Assembly: GCA_964433875.1 (NCBI GenBank)
Contig: CAYSSO010000001.1
Location: 73,005 to 137,004 of the forward strand
Direction: 5' to 3'
Source of the DNA: Athalassotoga sp964433875
GTDB taxonomy: Bacteria > Thermotogota > Thermotogae > Mesoaciditogales > Mesoaciditogaceae
DNA length: 64,000 nucleotides
Shown: positions 24,895 through 33,967 of the stretch, one piece after another
Layout: each line of letters opens with the position of its first letter
Numbering within the stretch: the stretch's first letter is position 1
The notes under the pieces: generated by a model
Seen by the model: the letters and a program-made list of their open reading frames with translations, nothing else
Databases searched by the model: none
Told to the model about the DNA's origin: nothing
Program-made: the position numbers and the translations under genes

Positions 24895-25456
24895 TTTCTA
24901 CCATCCTCGCGAAAAATTCATGTATTCTTGTATCTTCTGAAAGTTCAGGATGAAAGGTTGATGCGATTATGTTATTTTCCTTAACAAAGACAGGATTCCC
25001 TCCGTATGTGCCTATAACCTCAACATTTCCGACACCGGTTATTATCGGCGCTCTTATGAATACGGCATCAAAGAGATCTCCATCAAGTATAGATAAAGGA
25101 ATCATGGCATGAAAGGAATCTATTTGCCTACCATATCCATTTCTGCTGACAACAACGTCTAAGACTTTTAGAGAATCCTGAACAGGGTTTGAGACATCCT
25201 TTGCAAGCAAGATAAGGCCTGCACATGTTCCGTAGACCGGAAAGCCGTTTCTTATTTTCTCTTTCAGAAGATCAAAAAGACCGGTCAATTTAAGCAGCCT
25301 TAACATTGTGGTACTCTCTCCACCCGGCATTATCAGTCCATCAACCTCTTCAAGATTCTTGGCCGATTTAACGCGAATCCCTTCTATACCTATTTTCGAA
25401 AGCATGGCAAGGTGTTCTTCTATATCGCCCTGCATTCCGAGAACGCCTATTTTCAT
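24878..25456 (-). CDS. pdxT: pyridoxal 5'-phosphate synthase glutaminase subunit
   Basis: 192 residues, class I glutaminase. MPGGESTTM (about 43-51) forms the oxyanion loop, C78 in GTCAGLILLA is the nucleophile, and H169 and E171 in FHPELSED complete the triad. It supplies ammonia to PdxS. Lies 10 nt downstream of pdxS, the usual arrangement for this enzyme pair. Confidence 0.97.
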   Translation of the reverse strand: MKIGVLGMQGDIEEHLAMLSKIGIEGIRVKSAKNLEEVDGLIMPGGESTTMLRLLKLTGLFDLLKEKIRNGFPVYGTCAGLILLAKDVSNPVQDSLKVLDVVVSRNGYGRQIDSFHAMIPLSILDGDLFDAVFIRAPIITGVGNVEVIGTYGGNPVFVKENNIIASTFHPELSEDTRIHEFFARMVENAVSH

Positions 25457-25466
25457 TTGCGAGTTT

Positions 25467-26345
25467 TCACCAGCCTCTTTCCTGCAATTTTTCGGATAAG
25501 GTTGCTATTTCCTGACCTTCCATCGCCATACCTATGTCTTCGCTTATTCTGACAAGTTCATCCGGATCATCGTAATGGAGCACTGCCTGAACTATTGCGT
25601 TGGCCATTTTGGATGGATTGGAAGATTTGAAAATTCCAGAACCGACAAAAACTCCATCGGCGCCGAGTATCATCATCAAAGCAGCGTCTGCCGGTGTCGC
25701 GACGCCACCCGCCGCAAAATTGACAACTGGCAGCCTTCCACGTTCCTTGACCATTCTCACTATTTCAATTGGGGCACCGATTTCTTTTGCGTAATTTACA
25801 AGTTCTTCATCGGCCATACCTTTTACCATCCTTATGGCATCCATGACTGCACGCATGTGTTTGACCGCTTCGACGATATTCCCAGTGCCTGCCTCACCTT
25901 TGGTCCTTATCATGGCGGCTCCTTCTGCTATCCTTCTTAATGCCTCTCCCAGATCTCTCGCTCCGCACACAAATGGAACTTTGAACTCATGCTTGTTTAT
26001 ATGGAATTTGTCATCGGCAGGAGTTAAGACTTCACTTTCGTCTATGAAATCTACCCCGAGCGCTTCGAGGATCTTAGCCTCTGCTATGTGGCCTATTCTA
26101 ACCTTGGCCATAACTGGAATAGAAACGCTCTCCATTATCTTTCTGATAAGTCCCACATCGGCCATTCTCGCAACCCCGCCGGCCTTTCTTATATCCGCCG
26201 GCACTCTCTCGAGAGCCATCACGGCAACCGCTCCAGCGTCTTCGGCTATCTTTGCCTGTTCTGGAGTTGTAACATCCATGATAACTCCGTTCTTAAACAT
26301 ATCGGCAAATCCTTCTTTTATGACCCATGTTCCTTTCTCGATCAT
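25467..26345 (-). CDS. pdxS: pyridoxal 5'-phosphate synthase lyase subunit
   Basis: 292 residues from ATG 26345, chosen because GAGGAGG lies 10 nt before it; an upstream in-frame start at 26363 would overlap that site. A TIM-barrel with D24 (VIMDVT) and K81 (MAKVRIGH) for imine formation with ribose 5-phosphate, and the very conserved GEAGTGNIVEAVKHMR and NFAAGGVATPADAALMM segments. Makes PLP from ribose 5-phosphate, glyceraldehyde 3-phosphate and ammonia. Follows the nicotinate phosphoribosyltransferase gene by 14 nt. Confidence 0.98.
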   Translation of the reverse strand: MIEKGTWVIKEGFADMFKNGVIMDVTTPEQAKIAEDAGAVAVMALERVPADIRKAGGVARMADVGLIRKIMESVSIPVMAKVRIGHIAEAKILEALGVDFIDESEVLTPADDKFHINKHEFKVPFVCGARDLGEALRRIAEGAAMIRTKGEAGTGNIVEAVKHMRAVMDAIRMVKGMADEELVNYAKEIGAPIEIVRMVKERGRLPVVNFAAGGVATPADAALMMILGADGVFVGSGIFKSSNPSKMANAIVQAVLHYDDPDELVRISEDIGMAMEGQEIATLSEKLQERGW

Positions 26346-26359
26346 ATCAAAACACCTCC

Positions 26360-27640
26360 TCATAAAATAACCTTTTCAAGCCTTGAGAGGTCTCCCTTTT
26401 TTCTTCCCACCTTTGCACACGGCTTCCCATCAACCTCTACTATATCGGCAGTTATGTCTATCTTTTCTCTCAAAAGTGAAGAACCCACACCGTAAGAATC
26501 GACAGGAACCCCTAATTTTTCAAATAAAGCTATCTTTTCAGCGTTAAATCCCCCCGAGACGACTATCTTGAGATTGTTCATTCCCATCTTATCGAACTCT
26601 TGTCTTGCCTTCCATACAAGTTCGGGACAGACCCCCAAAGAATTCTCGTTGATCGGAGTAACAGATTTATCTCTAAGAGTTCCAGAGGTATCGAACCTGA
26701 CTCCCCATATTTTACCCCTTCCGCTCCCTATGACCGAATTCAAATCGGCAGAAGGAGAATATTTCTTCCCTGTAACGTGCTCGTAAAAATCTATCATCAT
26801 CTTTTTGGTTGTTCCTATAACGTCGTTGTCCCAGTCTACAAGAATTATCCTGTTAACGTCTGGCGGGACATATTCATCAAATTTAATGGCGGCCGTAGAT
26901 GTAGATCCATGGTAAGCGGCTATCAGCGCATGGGGCACGGTACCTATGCCTTTAGCGCCCCAATAATCAGCGTTGGCATCGGTTGAGACGACATTCGCAC
27001 CCGCTTTAAATGCCGCATATCCATCCGTCGCCTGAACCCAATAATGATCAAACCTCGCGGAAAAGAACAGGATCTGTTTCCCGTTTGCGGCTTTAACGAC
27101 GCGTCTGACAGCGGTGGCAGAAGAGGTTCCCCTTGCTATCACACCAAGCAATACGGTCTCGAGGTATCCAAAGTAAATCGGATCTCCTTCTATCGTCATA
27201 ATTGGCTCCATCTCCCTTGCCTCTTCTCCATCGTAGAGGGCCCTTATCTCTATTTCATTGAACTTATCAACCCACAGTGCATTCATCGCCTCGCGCAGAT
27301 CCCATCTTTTCCTGTTTATCTTTTCTAAATCGGCCCTGTTCATATCGAGAACGGCATTTTGAAGTTCTCTTTCTGCCGTAAGCAATTCGTCAAAGAGCCT
27401 TTGCGCTCTTTCCTCGTCTTTAAAATATCCGGTGCATAACTTCAAGATGGCAAGCGCCTCGTCTATTCCAACGATAACCGCATCTTTTCGCGGGAAAAAC
27501 TGGTAAAGTACGCGTGGATGATGGTTATCCTTTTTCAAAACCTCAACATATCTCGTGAAATACTTGTCCGAATAATACCCCGCACGGATTCTGTCTATAG
27601 GGACCTTAAAAACCCTTGGATCAAGCCTTTCGCCGCGCAT
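26360..27640 (-). CDS. pncB: nicotinate phosphoribosyltransferase
   Basis: 426 residues from ATG 27640 with GGAGG upstream. Features of the type II phosphoribosyltransferase fold are seen: RIRAGYYSDKYFTRYVEVLK at about 18-37, FSARFDHYWVQATDGYAA near 195-212, VSTDANADYWGAKGIGTVPH near 219-238, DWDNDVIGTTKKM near 270-282, and VSGGFNAEKIALFEKLGVP near the C-terminus. It converts nicotinate and PRPP to nicotinate mononucleotide. The nicotinamidase-like gene immediately upstream would supply nicotinate, giving a two-step NAD salvage unit. Confidence 0.9.
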   Translation of the reverse strand: MRGERLDPRVFKVPIDRIRAGYYSDKYFTRYVEVLKKDNHHPRVLYQFFPRKDAVIVGIDEALAILKLCTGYFKDEERAQRLFDELLTAERELQNAVLDMNRADLEKINRKRWDLREAMNALWVDKFNEIEIRALYDGEEAREMEPIMTIEGDPIYFGYLETVLLGVIARGTSSATAVRRVVKAANGKQILFFSARFDHYWVQATDGYAAFKAGANVVSTDANADYWGAKGIGTVPHALIAAYHGSTSTAAIKFDEYVPPDVNRIILVDWDNDVIGTTKKMMIDFYEHVTGKKYSPSADLNSVIGSGRGKIWGVRFDTSGTLRDKSVTPINENSLGVCPELVWKARQEFDKMGMNNLKIVVSGGFNAEKIALFEKLGVPVDSYGVGSSLLREKIDITADIVEVDGKPCAKVGRKKGDLSRLEKVIL

Positions 27641-27644
27641 CAAC

Positions 27645-28181
27645 TTACCTCCATTTCTTTAACTGAACCCCAAGGACATTTTTCATCTGATCGATGGCAA
27701 ACAGATGTAATTTTTCATCGTAAGAGGCCGTTGCGTTTTCATAAACTACGACATCGTAATCTCTGTTCTTTAACTCTTCAACGGTATACATAACGCATAT
27801 ATTCGTGTCTACACCACAAATCTCTATTTTGGAAGGGGATAACTTTCCCAAAATCTCATCAAGATTCGTTCCGAAAAAGGCTGAAAAACGCCTCTTTAAA
27901 ATGAATATAGAATTTTTATAATCTCTTACGGCCTCTTTTAAATCATCAAAGAGTTCAGAACCATATGAATTTTTGATACAGTGGGGTCGAAAACGTTTAA
28001 ACTCAGGATCGCTAACTTCGTGCCAATCCTTTGTAAAAATGATAGTGTAATTTCTTGATATTCTATTCCTTACTATATCGAGTACAACAGGCTTTACAAA
28101 TTCAGCCATTTCAAAATACAGCGCGCCACCCTTTGTTACAAAGTCATTTTGCATGTCTATAACCATAAGCAAATCATTCAT
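27645..28181 (-). CDS. isochorismatase-fold cysteine hydrolase, probable nicotinamidase
   Basis: 178 residues. D9 in MVIDMQNDF is the catalytic aspartate, FTKDWHEVSDPEF near 50-62 holds the metal-binding region, and the nucleophile cysteine is in CGVDTNICVMYT near 130-142. The spacing fits nicotinamidase (PncA) and related amidohydrolases. With a nicotinate phosphoribosyltransferase encoded 4 nt downstream, deamidation of nicotinamide is the likely role. First gene of the minus-strand cofactor operon. Confidence 0.82.
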   Translation of the reverse strand: MNDLLMVIDMQNDFVTKGGALYFEMAEFVKPVVLDIVRNRISRNYTIIFTKDWHEVSDPEFKRFRPHCIKNSYGSELFDDLKEAVRDYKNSIFILKRRFSAFFGTNLDEILGKLSPSKIEICGVDTNICVMYTVEELKNRDYDVVVYENATASYDEKLHLFAIDQMKNVLGVQLKKWR

Positions 28182-28250
28182 AAACTCTCACCATATTTTA
28201 TTTTAACACAATTATGAACAAAATGAATTCGGTGAAATTCAAATTTTATT

Positions 28251-28259
28251 TGGTATAAT
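28251..28259 (+). promoter_or_regulatory. extended -10 promoter of the ferritin-like gene
   Basis: TGGTATAAT lies about 41 nt before the ATG at 28301; AAGGAGG at 28287-28293 is the ribosome binding site. No clear -35. Confidence 0.5.
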
Positions 28260-28300
28260 AAAAATACAAATGCAAATTTTTTTCACAAGGAGGATTAATC

Positions 28301-28774
28301 ATGAAGGATATGTATGCTCCAAATGAGATCTTTGAAATGGCCGTCAAAATAGAAAAAGATGGTGAGAACTTTTACTCTTATCTTGCCAAAAATTTTGAGA
28401 ATCCGGCAAAAAAAGAATTGTTCTCATATTTAGCCGCTCAGGAAGCACAGCACGTGAAAGATTTCGAAAGAATATCGAGAGAAATAGTAGATGAAATAGA
28501 TCCCGAATTGTGGGCCGACGCGAAACCTTACCTCGAGAGCATCGTCAATGGGAGGATCTTCCCTTCACTGGATGAGATGATCTCGAAATCGAAATACATG
28601 GATATGAATGAAATCGTCGACTTCGCCCTTTCCATAGAAAAAGAGACGATCGTATTTTACGATCAAATCCTCGACACTTCAAAAAAGCCCAAGGTCCGTG
28701 AGATTCTTGAAAAAATAATTCACGAAGAGTTAGGCCATGTTCAGAGATTGTTGAAAATAAAAGGCGAGATATGA
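28301..28774 (+). CDS. ferritin-like diiron protein (rubrerythrin-type, no rubredoxin domain)
   Basis: 157 residues forming a four-helix bundle. Diiron ligands are visible as two pairs: E in EKDGENFYSYL (about residue 17) and EAQHVKDF (about 48-55), then EKETIVFYDQIL (about 114) and HEELGHVQRLLK near the end. It lacks the C-terminal rubredoxin domain of classical rubrerythrin. Probable role in peroxide reduction or iron handling in an anaerobe. Its stop overlaps the start of an ABC ATPase gene by 4 nt (ATGA), a curious pairing. Confidence 0.85.
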   Translation: MKDMYAPNEIFEMAVKIEKDGENFYSYLAKNFENPAKKELFSYLAAQEAQHVKDFERISREIVDEIDPELWADAKPYLESIVNGRIFPSLDEMISKSKYMDMNEIVDFALSIEKETIVFYDQILDTSKKPKVREILEKIIHEELGHVQRLLKIKGEI

Positions 28775-29529
28775 CAGAACTAGTAAAAGTTTCAAATTTA
28801 AAGAAAAATTTTGGAACCTTTACGGCTGTAAAATCGATAAGTTTCACCATAAATTCTGGAGAGATCTATGGTTTTTTAGGTCCCAACGGTGCCGGTAAGA
28901 CCACAACTATGAAGATGCTTACCGGCATTCTTACACCGACGGATGGAAAAATAGAAATATGCGGTCTTGATCTCCCGACACATCCTTTGGAGGTAAAATC
29001 CCAGATAGGCGTTGTGCCCGACGAGCCAAAACTTTACGAAAATCTTACCGGACAGGAATTTCTCGAATTTGTAGGCTCTGTTTTCTCAATGGACAAAGAC
29101 GAAATGAAAAAAAGGATAGAAGAACTTTGCGATGCCTTCGAGATAAACTTTTTAGAAAAATTCATAGGCGACTATTCTCACGGCATGAAACAAAAACTGA
29201 TGCTCACTTCCGTGTTAATGAGAAAGCCGAAAGTGATCTTTTTAGATGAGGCAACGGTAGGGCTTGACGCAAAAAGCGCAAAGATTTTGAAGATGCTTTT
29301 GAGAAAGTACGCAGATGAAGGATCGAGCATCTTCATGACCACACACGTTCTCGAGATCGCGGAAAAAATGTGCGACAGGATAGGAATAATAAATTCCGGA
29401 GAGATAATAGCCGAGGGAACCCTGTCAGAGTTAAGGAATGAGTCGGGAAAGCAGTCTCTCGAAGATATCTTTTTACAGTTAACCGGTTCGACAGATGAAG
29501 AGGTAAAGGAGATAATACAAAACCTATGA
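28771..29529 (+). CDS. ABC transporter ATP-binding protein
   Basis: 252 residues. Walker A GPNGAGKTTT near 37-46, signature YSHGMKQK near 137, Walker B VIFLDEATVGLDAKS near 157-171, switch His in MTTHVLE near 190. The variant signature and the permease type downstream mark an ABC-2 or ABC-exporter system. Overlaps both neighbours by 4 nt. Confidence 0.92.
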   Translation: MTELVKVSNLKKNFGTFTAVKSISFTINSGEIYGFLGPNGAGKTTTMKMLTGILTPTDGKIEICGLDLPTHPLEVKSQIGVVPDEPKLYENLTGQEFLEFVGSVFSMDKDEMKKRIEELCDAFEINFLEKFIGDYSHGMKQKLMLTSVLMRKPKVIFLDEATVGLDAKSAKILKMLLRKYADEGSSIFMTTHVLEIAEKMCDRIGIINSGEIIAEGTLSELRNESGKQSLEDIFLQLTGSTDEEVKEIIQNL

Positions 29530-31121
29530 ACAAATTAATGCTTTTAATAAGATACAAACTAAAAATGTGGTCCAACATACCCTTAAGAAGGGGAAAGAGA
29601 AAGATTCCTTTTCCCTTTTACATTTTAATTCTTGCCGGAACTTTCGCGGCAATAAGCATGCCTCTTTATCTTTTTACTCTTGATCTATTTCGAAATTATT
29701 CTACTATAATTTTTAACGGCATAAGCCTTGCGGATCTTTTTGTCGAGATATCGATGATGGGCATTTTTGTACTTGTCCTTGTCACCGATACACCAGCAAT
29801 AGCACTCAACGTCTTCATGAGCGAAGATGTGGATCTTTTGTTGTCTCTTCCGATAAAACAATCAACGATATTCATTTCAAAAAACCTTGAGACGATAATT
29901 CAAGGTGGTTTTCCCGCGCTTTTTGTAATACCTCTCTTGATTTCTTACGCGAATGCGACGATGATGGAATGGTACAGAATAATCGTGATGTTTTTAATGT
30001 ACGTGCTTTATTTCATGATAGCAAATTCGGTATCTTCCATCATAGCACTCGGCGTCTCTAAAGTTGCATCAAGATCTGGTACCCAGCGTTTCATGGTCTT
30101 TACATCTTTGATCGTCTATGTGCTTTCCATTTTTTTGATAAGCACCGTCGGATCTTTCAATCCAAATGAAAAGAATGTAACGGCAGCCTTTGCCAATTAC
30201 GTGAATACGATAAACCTTCCATTTCTTCCCTCGACTTGGTTTATCAATGCCATAAATCTCCAGGTTAACGGTATCTTATCATTGGTAATCACAGCAGCCA
30301 TTTTAGCCTTTATAACGTACAAGATCTCTGCCTCGGGTATACTGTCCGGGTATTCTCAAATGAAGAGCGCGACAAAACGTATCAGGAGGAGAGATTACAA
30401 TCTAAAGAGTCCGACACAGGCTTTCGTATTGAAAGATTTAAAATTGATGAGAAGGGAGCCTTCCATTCTATTTTTGCTTATCTACCCGGCTATCTTCCCT
30501 TTCTTTTTGCTCATCGGAGGATTTATGAGAAAGGGTGAAGGCGCGATCAACAATGCCTTAACGGGTGGCATCTTGATATCTATCTTTATCTCCTCTATGT
30601 ACACGATCATCGCAACGGCAAGTTTGATTTCAACAGAGATAAAAGTTGGCGAATTCATAAAAACATTGCCGATCGGCAACAGGACTCCTTTGTGGAGCAA
30701 AGCCTTCGTTATCGCAGGAGCATTTGCAGTTGTCATGATGGCAACCTTTTCTGTCCTTTCTATATTCTTTGGTGGATTGATGCTATCTGTTATTACAGTC
30801 CTTTTGTCTATTCCGGTACTTTTGATACTTTCATTTTTCGGAGTTTACGCTACCGTCAAATGGCCGAATTCGATCGGAGGCGTAAGGCGTCCGCTTAACA
30901 CGACTGGAAACTTTGTGAGCATGGGAATAGGCTTTATCGGTGCGGCGATCGCCACATCCGAAGGACTCTATTTTTCTGGAAATAGAATATTACCCTTTTC
31001 TCCAGTGTACGAATTTTTGATCCTTTTTGCCGTACCCGTTCTTATCGAGATCATTATGACCTTTGTGATCTTCAGGTTATTATCGAAGATCGACTGGGCA
31101 AATCCTTATCATATAAAATGA
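29526..31121 (+). CDS. large ABC transporter permease
   Basis: 531 residues with about 12 hydrophobic segments, starting near residues 30-55 and ending near 495-520. The KDLKLMRREPSILFLLIYP block in the middle (about 301-319) is the cytoplasmic coupling element typical of this exporter group. It probably arose from fusion of two six-helix halves. Pairs with the preceding ATPase. Substrate unknown. The stop TGA at 31119 is 10 nt before rpiB. Confidence 0.85.
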   Translation: MNKLMLLIRYKLKMWSNIPLRRGKRKIPFPFYILILAGTFAAISMPLYLFTLDLFRNYSTIIFNGISLADLFVEISMMGIFVLVLVTDTPAIALNVFMSEDVDLLLSLPIKQSTIFISKNLETIIQGGFPALFVIPLLISYANATMMEWYRIIVMFLMYVLYFMIANSVSSIIALGVSKVASRSGTQRFMVFTSLIVYVLSIFLISTVGSFNPNEKNVTAAFANYVNTINLPFLPSTWFINAINLQVNGILSLVITAAILAFITYKISASGILSGYSQMKSATKRIRRRDYNLKSPTQAFVLKDLKLMRREPSILFLLIYPAIFPFFLLIGGFMRKGEGAINNALTGGILISIFISSMYTIIATASLISTEIKVGEFIKTLPIGNRTPLWSKAFVIAGAFAVVMMATFSVLSIFFGGLMLSVITVLLSIPVLLILSFFGVYATVKWPNSIGGVRRPLNTTGNFVSMGIGFIGAAIATSEGLYFSGNRILPFSPVYEFLILFAVPVLIEIIMTFVIFRLLSKIDWANPYHIK

Positions 31122-31131
31122 GGTGATTGAA

Positions 31132-31569
31132 ATGAAAATATCAATTGGAAGCGACCATGCAGGATTCGAATTGAAAGAACACGTGAAAAAATATCTGGAA
31201 TCCAAAGGCATAGAGGTGGTAGACGAAGGAACTTATTCTTCCGATTCCGTTGACTATCCCGTATATGCAAAAAAGGTTGTAAAGGATATGCAAAACAAAG
31301 CCGTAGATTACGGGATATTGATATGCGGAACCGGTCTTGGAATGTCAATAACGGCAAATAAATTCAAAAATATATACGCCGCGTTGTGTCTCTATCCGAC
31401 AATGGCCAAATACGCAAGAATGCACAACAACGCCAACGTGCTTGTGATGGCCGGGAGATTGATGGGGCCAACTCTCGCGGAAGAGACTGTCGACACATTT
31501 CTATCGACAAACTTCGAAGGTGGCCGTCATCAAAGAAGAATAGACGAAATAAAGGAAATAGAGAAATGA
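31132..31569 (+). CDS. rpiB: ribose-5-phosphate isomerase B
   Basis: 145 residues from ATG 31132, with GAGGTG 7 nt before it. MKISIGSDHAGFELKEHVKK holds the substrate-binding Asp and His, CGTGLGMSITANKF near 67-80 holds the catalytic cysteine region, and HNNANVLVMAGR near 98-109 completes the site. Interconverts ribose 5-phosphate and ribulose 5-phosphate; a related enzyme acts on allose 6-phosphate. Overlaps the HAD gene by 4 nt. Confidence 0.96.
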   Translation: MKISIGSDHAGFELKEHVKKYLESKGIEVVDEGTYSSDSVDYPVYAKKVVKDMQNKAVDYGILICGTGLGMSITANKFKNIYAALCLYPTMAKYARMHNNANVLVMAGRLMGPTLAEETVDTFLSTNFEGGRHQRRIDEIKEIEK

Positions 31570-32396
31570 TAAAGTTCATTGGCATAGATTTAGACGGTAC
31601 GCTGCTCAATTCTGAAAAAGAAATATCTCAAGAAAATTTGAAAGCCATCGAAACGGCTGAAAAATCTGGCATCAAAGTTACGATCTTCACAGGCAGATCG
31701 TTAATTGCCGCCGAAGAGTACCTCAACGCCATTTCGTCTGACATACCCGGCGTCTTTCAAAATGGAGCCTTTATTTCTACGATAAAGTCAAGAAGGGTCA
31801 TCAAAAAGATCACCCTTTCTCGAAGATGCGCCCAGGAGATAATATCCGCGGCCAAAAGGTACGATCTGTTCGTCATCTTATTCACTAATTTTATAGAGAC
31901 TCCTGACATGGTACACGATAAAGAATGGCCAGAAGGTTCAAATTACACGGGGTATTTTGAAAGAAATGCTTACAGGATGGTAAAAGTTTCCGATATCATC
32001 AATTGCGTAGGCGAAGAGGTAAGTGAAATATCGATCGTTGGAGATTTTGAAAAAATAAAGGCCGCGCAAAGGGAGATAAAATGCACGGATTATACCATGA
32101 TCCTAAGCACTCTTTTTTCAAACAACAACGAAGCCTTTGTCGAATGTTTTGGACCCGGATGTGGTAAAGAAAGGGCCTTTGAATTCCTTATCGAATTTCT
32201 CGGCATACAGAGATCGCAGACAGCCTTTATAGGAGACAATTACAACGATCTCGAAGTATTAAAGGTTGCCGGCTATCCGATTGTGATGGGAAATTCCTAT
32301 GCTCCTCAAGAACTTCTTAAAATAGCGAAGTATGTAACATCTTCAAATGACGATAATGGAGTCGCAAGGGCAATAGAGCACATACTAAATCTTTAA
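31566..32396 (+). CDS. Cof-type HAD-IIB sugar phosphatase-like hydrolase
   Basis: 276 residues from ATG 31566, overlapping the rpiB stop (ATGA). Longer frames opening upstream lie inside rpiB and are not used. Motif I is FIGIDLDGTLLNSEKEI, motif II is IFTGRS near 41-46, the IIB cap occupies about 85-185, and motif IV is AFIGDNYNDLEVLKVAG near 220-236. Cof-type enzymes dephosphorylate sugar phosphates and related cofactors. The end overlaps the convergent mrnC gene by 12 nt. Confidence 0.88.
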   Translation: MIKFIGIDLDGTLLNSEKEISQENLKAIETAEKSGIKVTIFTGRSLIAAEEYLNAISSDIPGVFQNGAFISTIKSRRVIKKITLSRRCAQEIISAAKRYDLFVILFTNFIETPDMVHDKEWPEGSNYTGYFERNAYRMVKVSDIINCVGEEVSEISIVGDFEKIKAAQREIKCTDYTMILSTLFSNNNEAFVECFGPGCGKERAFEFLIEFLGIQRSQTAFIGDNYNDLEVLKVAGYPIVMGNSYAPQELLKIAKYVTSSNDDNGVARAIEHILNL

Positions 32397-32744
32397 AGAC
32401 AGAGAAAGTATCTCTTCAAGCCTTTCAGATCTGCCTGAAAGAAAAAGATATCCTATTACGCTTTCCAAAGCAGTCGCTTTTCTGTAAGAGGGATCTTTGC
32501 TTCTCGGACTTTTTAAATTTCTTCCTCTCATCGCTATCTCTTTTTCATCCTCATGCAAAAACGGCTCGATAAAATCGTATTTCATTGCCTGTGATTTTGC
32601 GTTGACGTGTGCTTTGACCGCTTTACTGTCAAATGAAAAATGTAGCCTGTAATAAAGTTCAAAAACCGCGTCTCCGATGTAGGCAAGATCTTTTGTTGAT
32701 ATCTCTCTTAGGTCTCTTTTAAATTCTATTCCAAATGCTTTCAT
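32385..32744 (-). CDS. mrnC: Mini-ribonuclease III
   Basis: 119 residues: a single RNase III catalytic domain without dsRNA-binding domain. LAYIGDAVFELYYR (about 21-34) carries the catalytic Asp, HVNAKSQAM follows, and RKATALESVIGYLFLSG near 88-104 carries the second acidic residue. In Bacillus this enzyme matures 23S rRNA. The GTA start context overlaps the pth stop by 4 nt. Confidence 0.9.
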   Translation of the reverse strand: MKAFGIEFKRDLREISTKDLAYIGDAVFELYYRLHFSFDSKAVKAHVNAKSQAMKYDFIEPFLHEDEKEIAMRGRNLKSPRSKDPSYRKATALESVIGYLFLSGRSERLEEILSLSLKI

Positions 32745-33295
32745 TTTAACTTCAAAGAGTTGAATCTATTCATCGCCGTATCTATACCATCCTTAAATAT
32801 GACTATCGCCGCTTCAATGGCCCGATCGATCACGCTCTCTACAATTGTAAATTCTTCATCGGTAAATCTTCCGAGTACATGTTCGATGGCGTCAGATTTT
32901 TTTGGGCCTATTCCTATTCTGATTCTCGGAAAGTTCTCTGTTCCGAGATGCTCGATTATCGATTTAACGCCATTATGCCCTCCGGCTGATCCTGAAGGCC
33001 TTATCCTCATCTTCCCAACTTCAAGATCAAGATCATCGTACACAACCAGCGGAGGATCTATAACATAAAGAGAATTGAAGATCAATCCACTTTGATTCAT
33101 AAAGGTTAAAGGCTTTACGAGAGAAAGTTCAAGACCTTCCGCGATCGTAGAATAAAGAATGTAATCCACCTTTTGAACGGTTTCAAAAGGTGGATACTTT
33201 TTTAGAAACTTATCGACAAAGATAAAGCCCACATTGTGACGGGTAAAGGCATATTTTTTGCCGGGATTTCCAAGGCCAATTATAAAATTAGACAA
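32741..33295 (-). CDS. pth: peptidyl-tRNA hydrolase
   Basis: 184 residues. GLGNPGKKYAFTRHNVGF (about 6-23) has the catalytic His (H20) and Asn, LVKPLTFMNQSG near 58-69 and VYDDLDLEVGKMRIRPSGSA near 84-103 hold the conserved Asp; all fit the bacterial Pth family. Recycles tRNA from prematurely released peptides. Follows rplY immediately, a common pairing. Confidence 0.97.
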   Translation of the reverse strand: MSNFIIGLGNPGKKYAFTRHNVGFIFVDKFLKKYPPFETVQKVDYILYSTIAEGLELSLVKPLTFMNQSGLIFNSLYVIDPPLVVYDDLDLEVGKMRIRPSGSAGGHNGVKSIIEHLGTENFPRIRIGIGPKKSDAIEHVLGRFTDEEFTIVESVIDRAIEAAIVIFKDGIDTAMNRFNSLKLK

Positions 33296-33955
33296 TTATT
33301 TCTCCTCTGTTTCTGCCTCTTCTTCTTTCTTACCCTTTGTCTTTATGGCCTCAGGCTCGGAAGTCTCGGCAGTTTCAGGAGTTGCAGGAGCGACAACCTC
33401 TTCGGCTCTCGGCGCCTTTATCGTTGCTATGACGTCTTCGGGGCCGTGAAGTATCTTTACACCCTCGGGAATCTTTAGATCCTTGACCCTCAAAGAATCT
33501 CCTATCTTCATGGAAGAGATATCGATCTTTATCTCCTCGATTATCTTCGAAGGCAACGCCTCACCTTCGACGTCTCTTAAAAGCACATCAAGAATTCCTC
33601 CGGCTTTGACTCCTTCGGATTCACCAAAAAGTTCTACAGGCATTTTAAACCTCATCGGTTTGGCCGGATCCGGTTCATAAAGATCAACGTGAATTATCTT
33701 TCCGTTTACCTTATGAAATTGAACAGATTTTACAAAGACATTCCTCTCTTCGGTACTTCCATTGAGATCTACGGTAAGACGTACAGGAGTCGTTTCCTTC
33801 GCTTTGGAGATAAGAGACTCGATCTCTCCCTGAAGTAATTGGATTTCGAGATTCTCACGATTCGGGCCGTAAACAATGGCAGGAATCTTGCCTACCTTGA
33901 CGAGATTTTTTGCTTTTCCTTTTTCCCTTGCATTGGCTTTGAGTTGGACAGCCAT
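33296..33955 (-). CDS. rplY: 50S ribosomal protein L25 (Ctc form)
   Basis: 219 residues. N-terminal L25 5S-rRNA-binding domain (NAREKGKAKNLVKVGKIPAI) and a C-terminal TL5/CTC domain (about 95-185, LFGESEGVKAGGILDVLLR). An acidic, low-complexity tail from about 185 to the end is rich in Glu, Thr and Ala. The stop is adjacent to the pth start. Confidence 0.96.
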   Translation of the reverse strand: MAVQLKANAREKGKAKNLVKVGKIPAIVYGPNRENLEIQLLQGEIESLISKAKETTPVRLTVDLNGSTEERNVFVKSVQFHKVNGKIIHVDLYEPDPAKPMRFKMPVELFGESEGVKAGGILDVLLRDVEGEALPSKIIEEIKIDISSMKIGDSLRVKDLKIPEGVKILHGPEDVIATIKAPRAEEVVAPATPETAETSEPEAIKTKGKKEEEAETEEK

Positions 33956-33967
33956 TTAAATTCCTCC

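Noticed and set aside
25834..26370. 178-codon frame antisense to pdxS
   Set aside because: Shadow of a highly conserved gene; biased composition rich in Ala, Ser and Ile and no ribosome binding site.
31386..31565. 60-residue extension of the Cof-type HAD gene
   Set aside because: Out-of-frame translation of rpiB; the HAD motif I begins right at ATG 31566.
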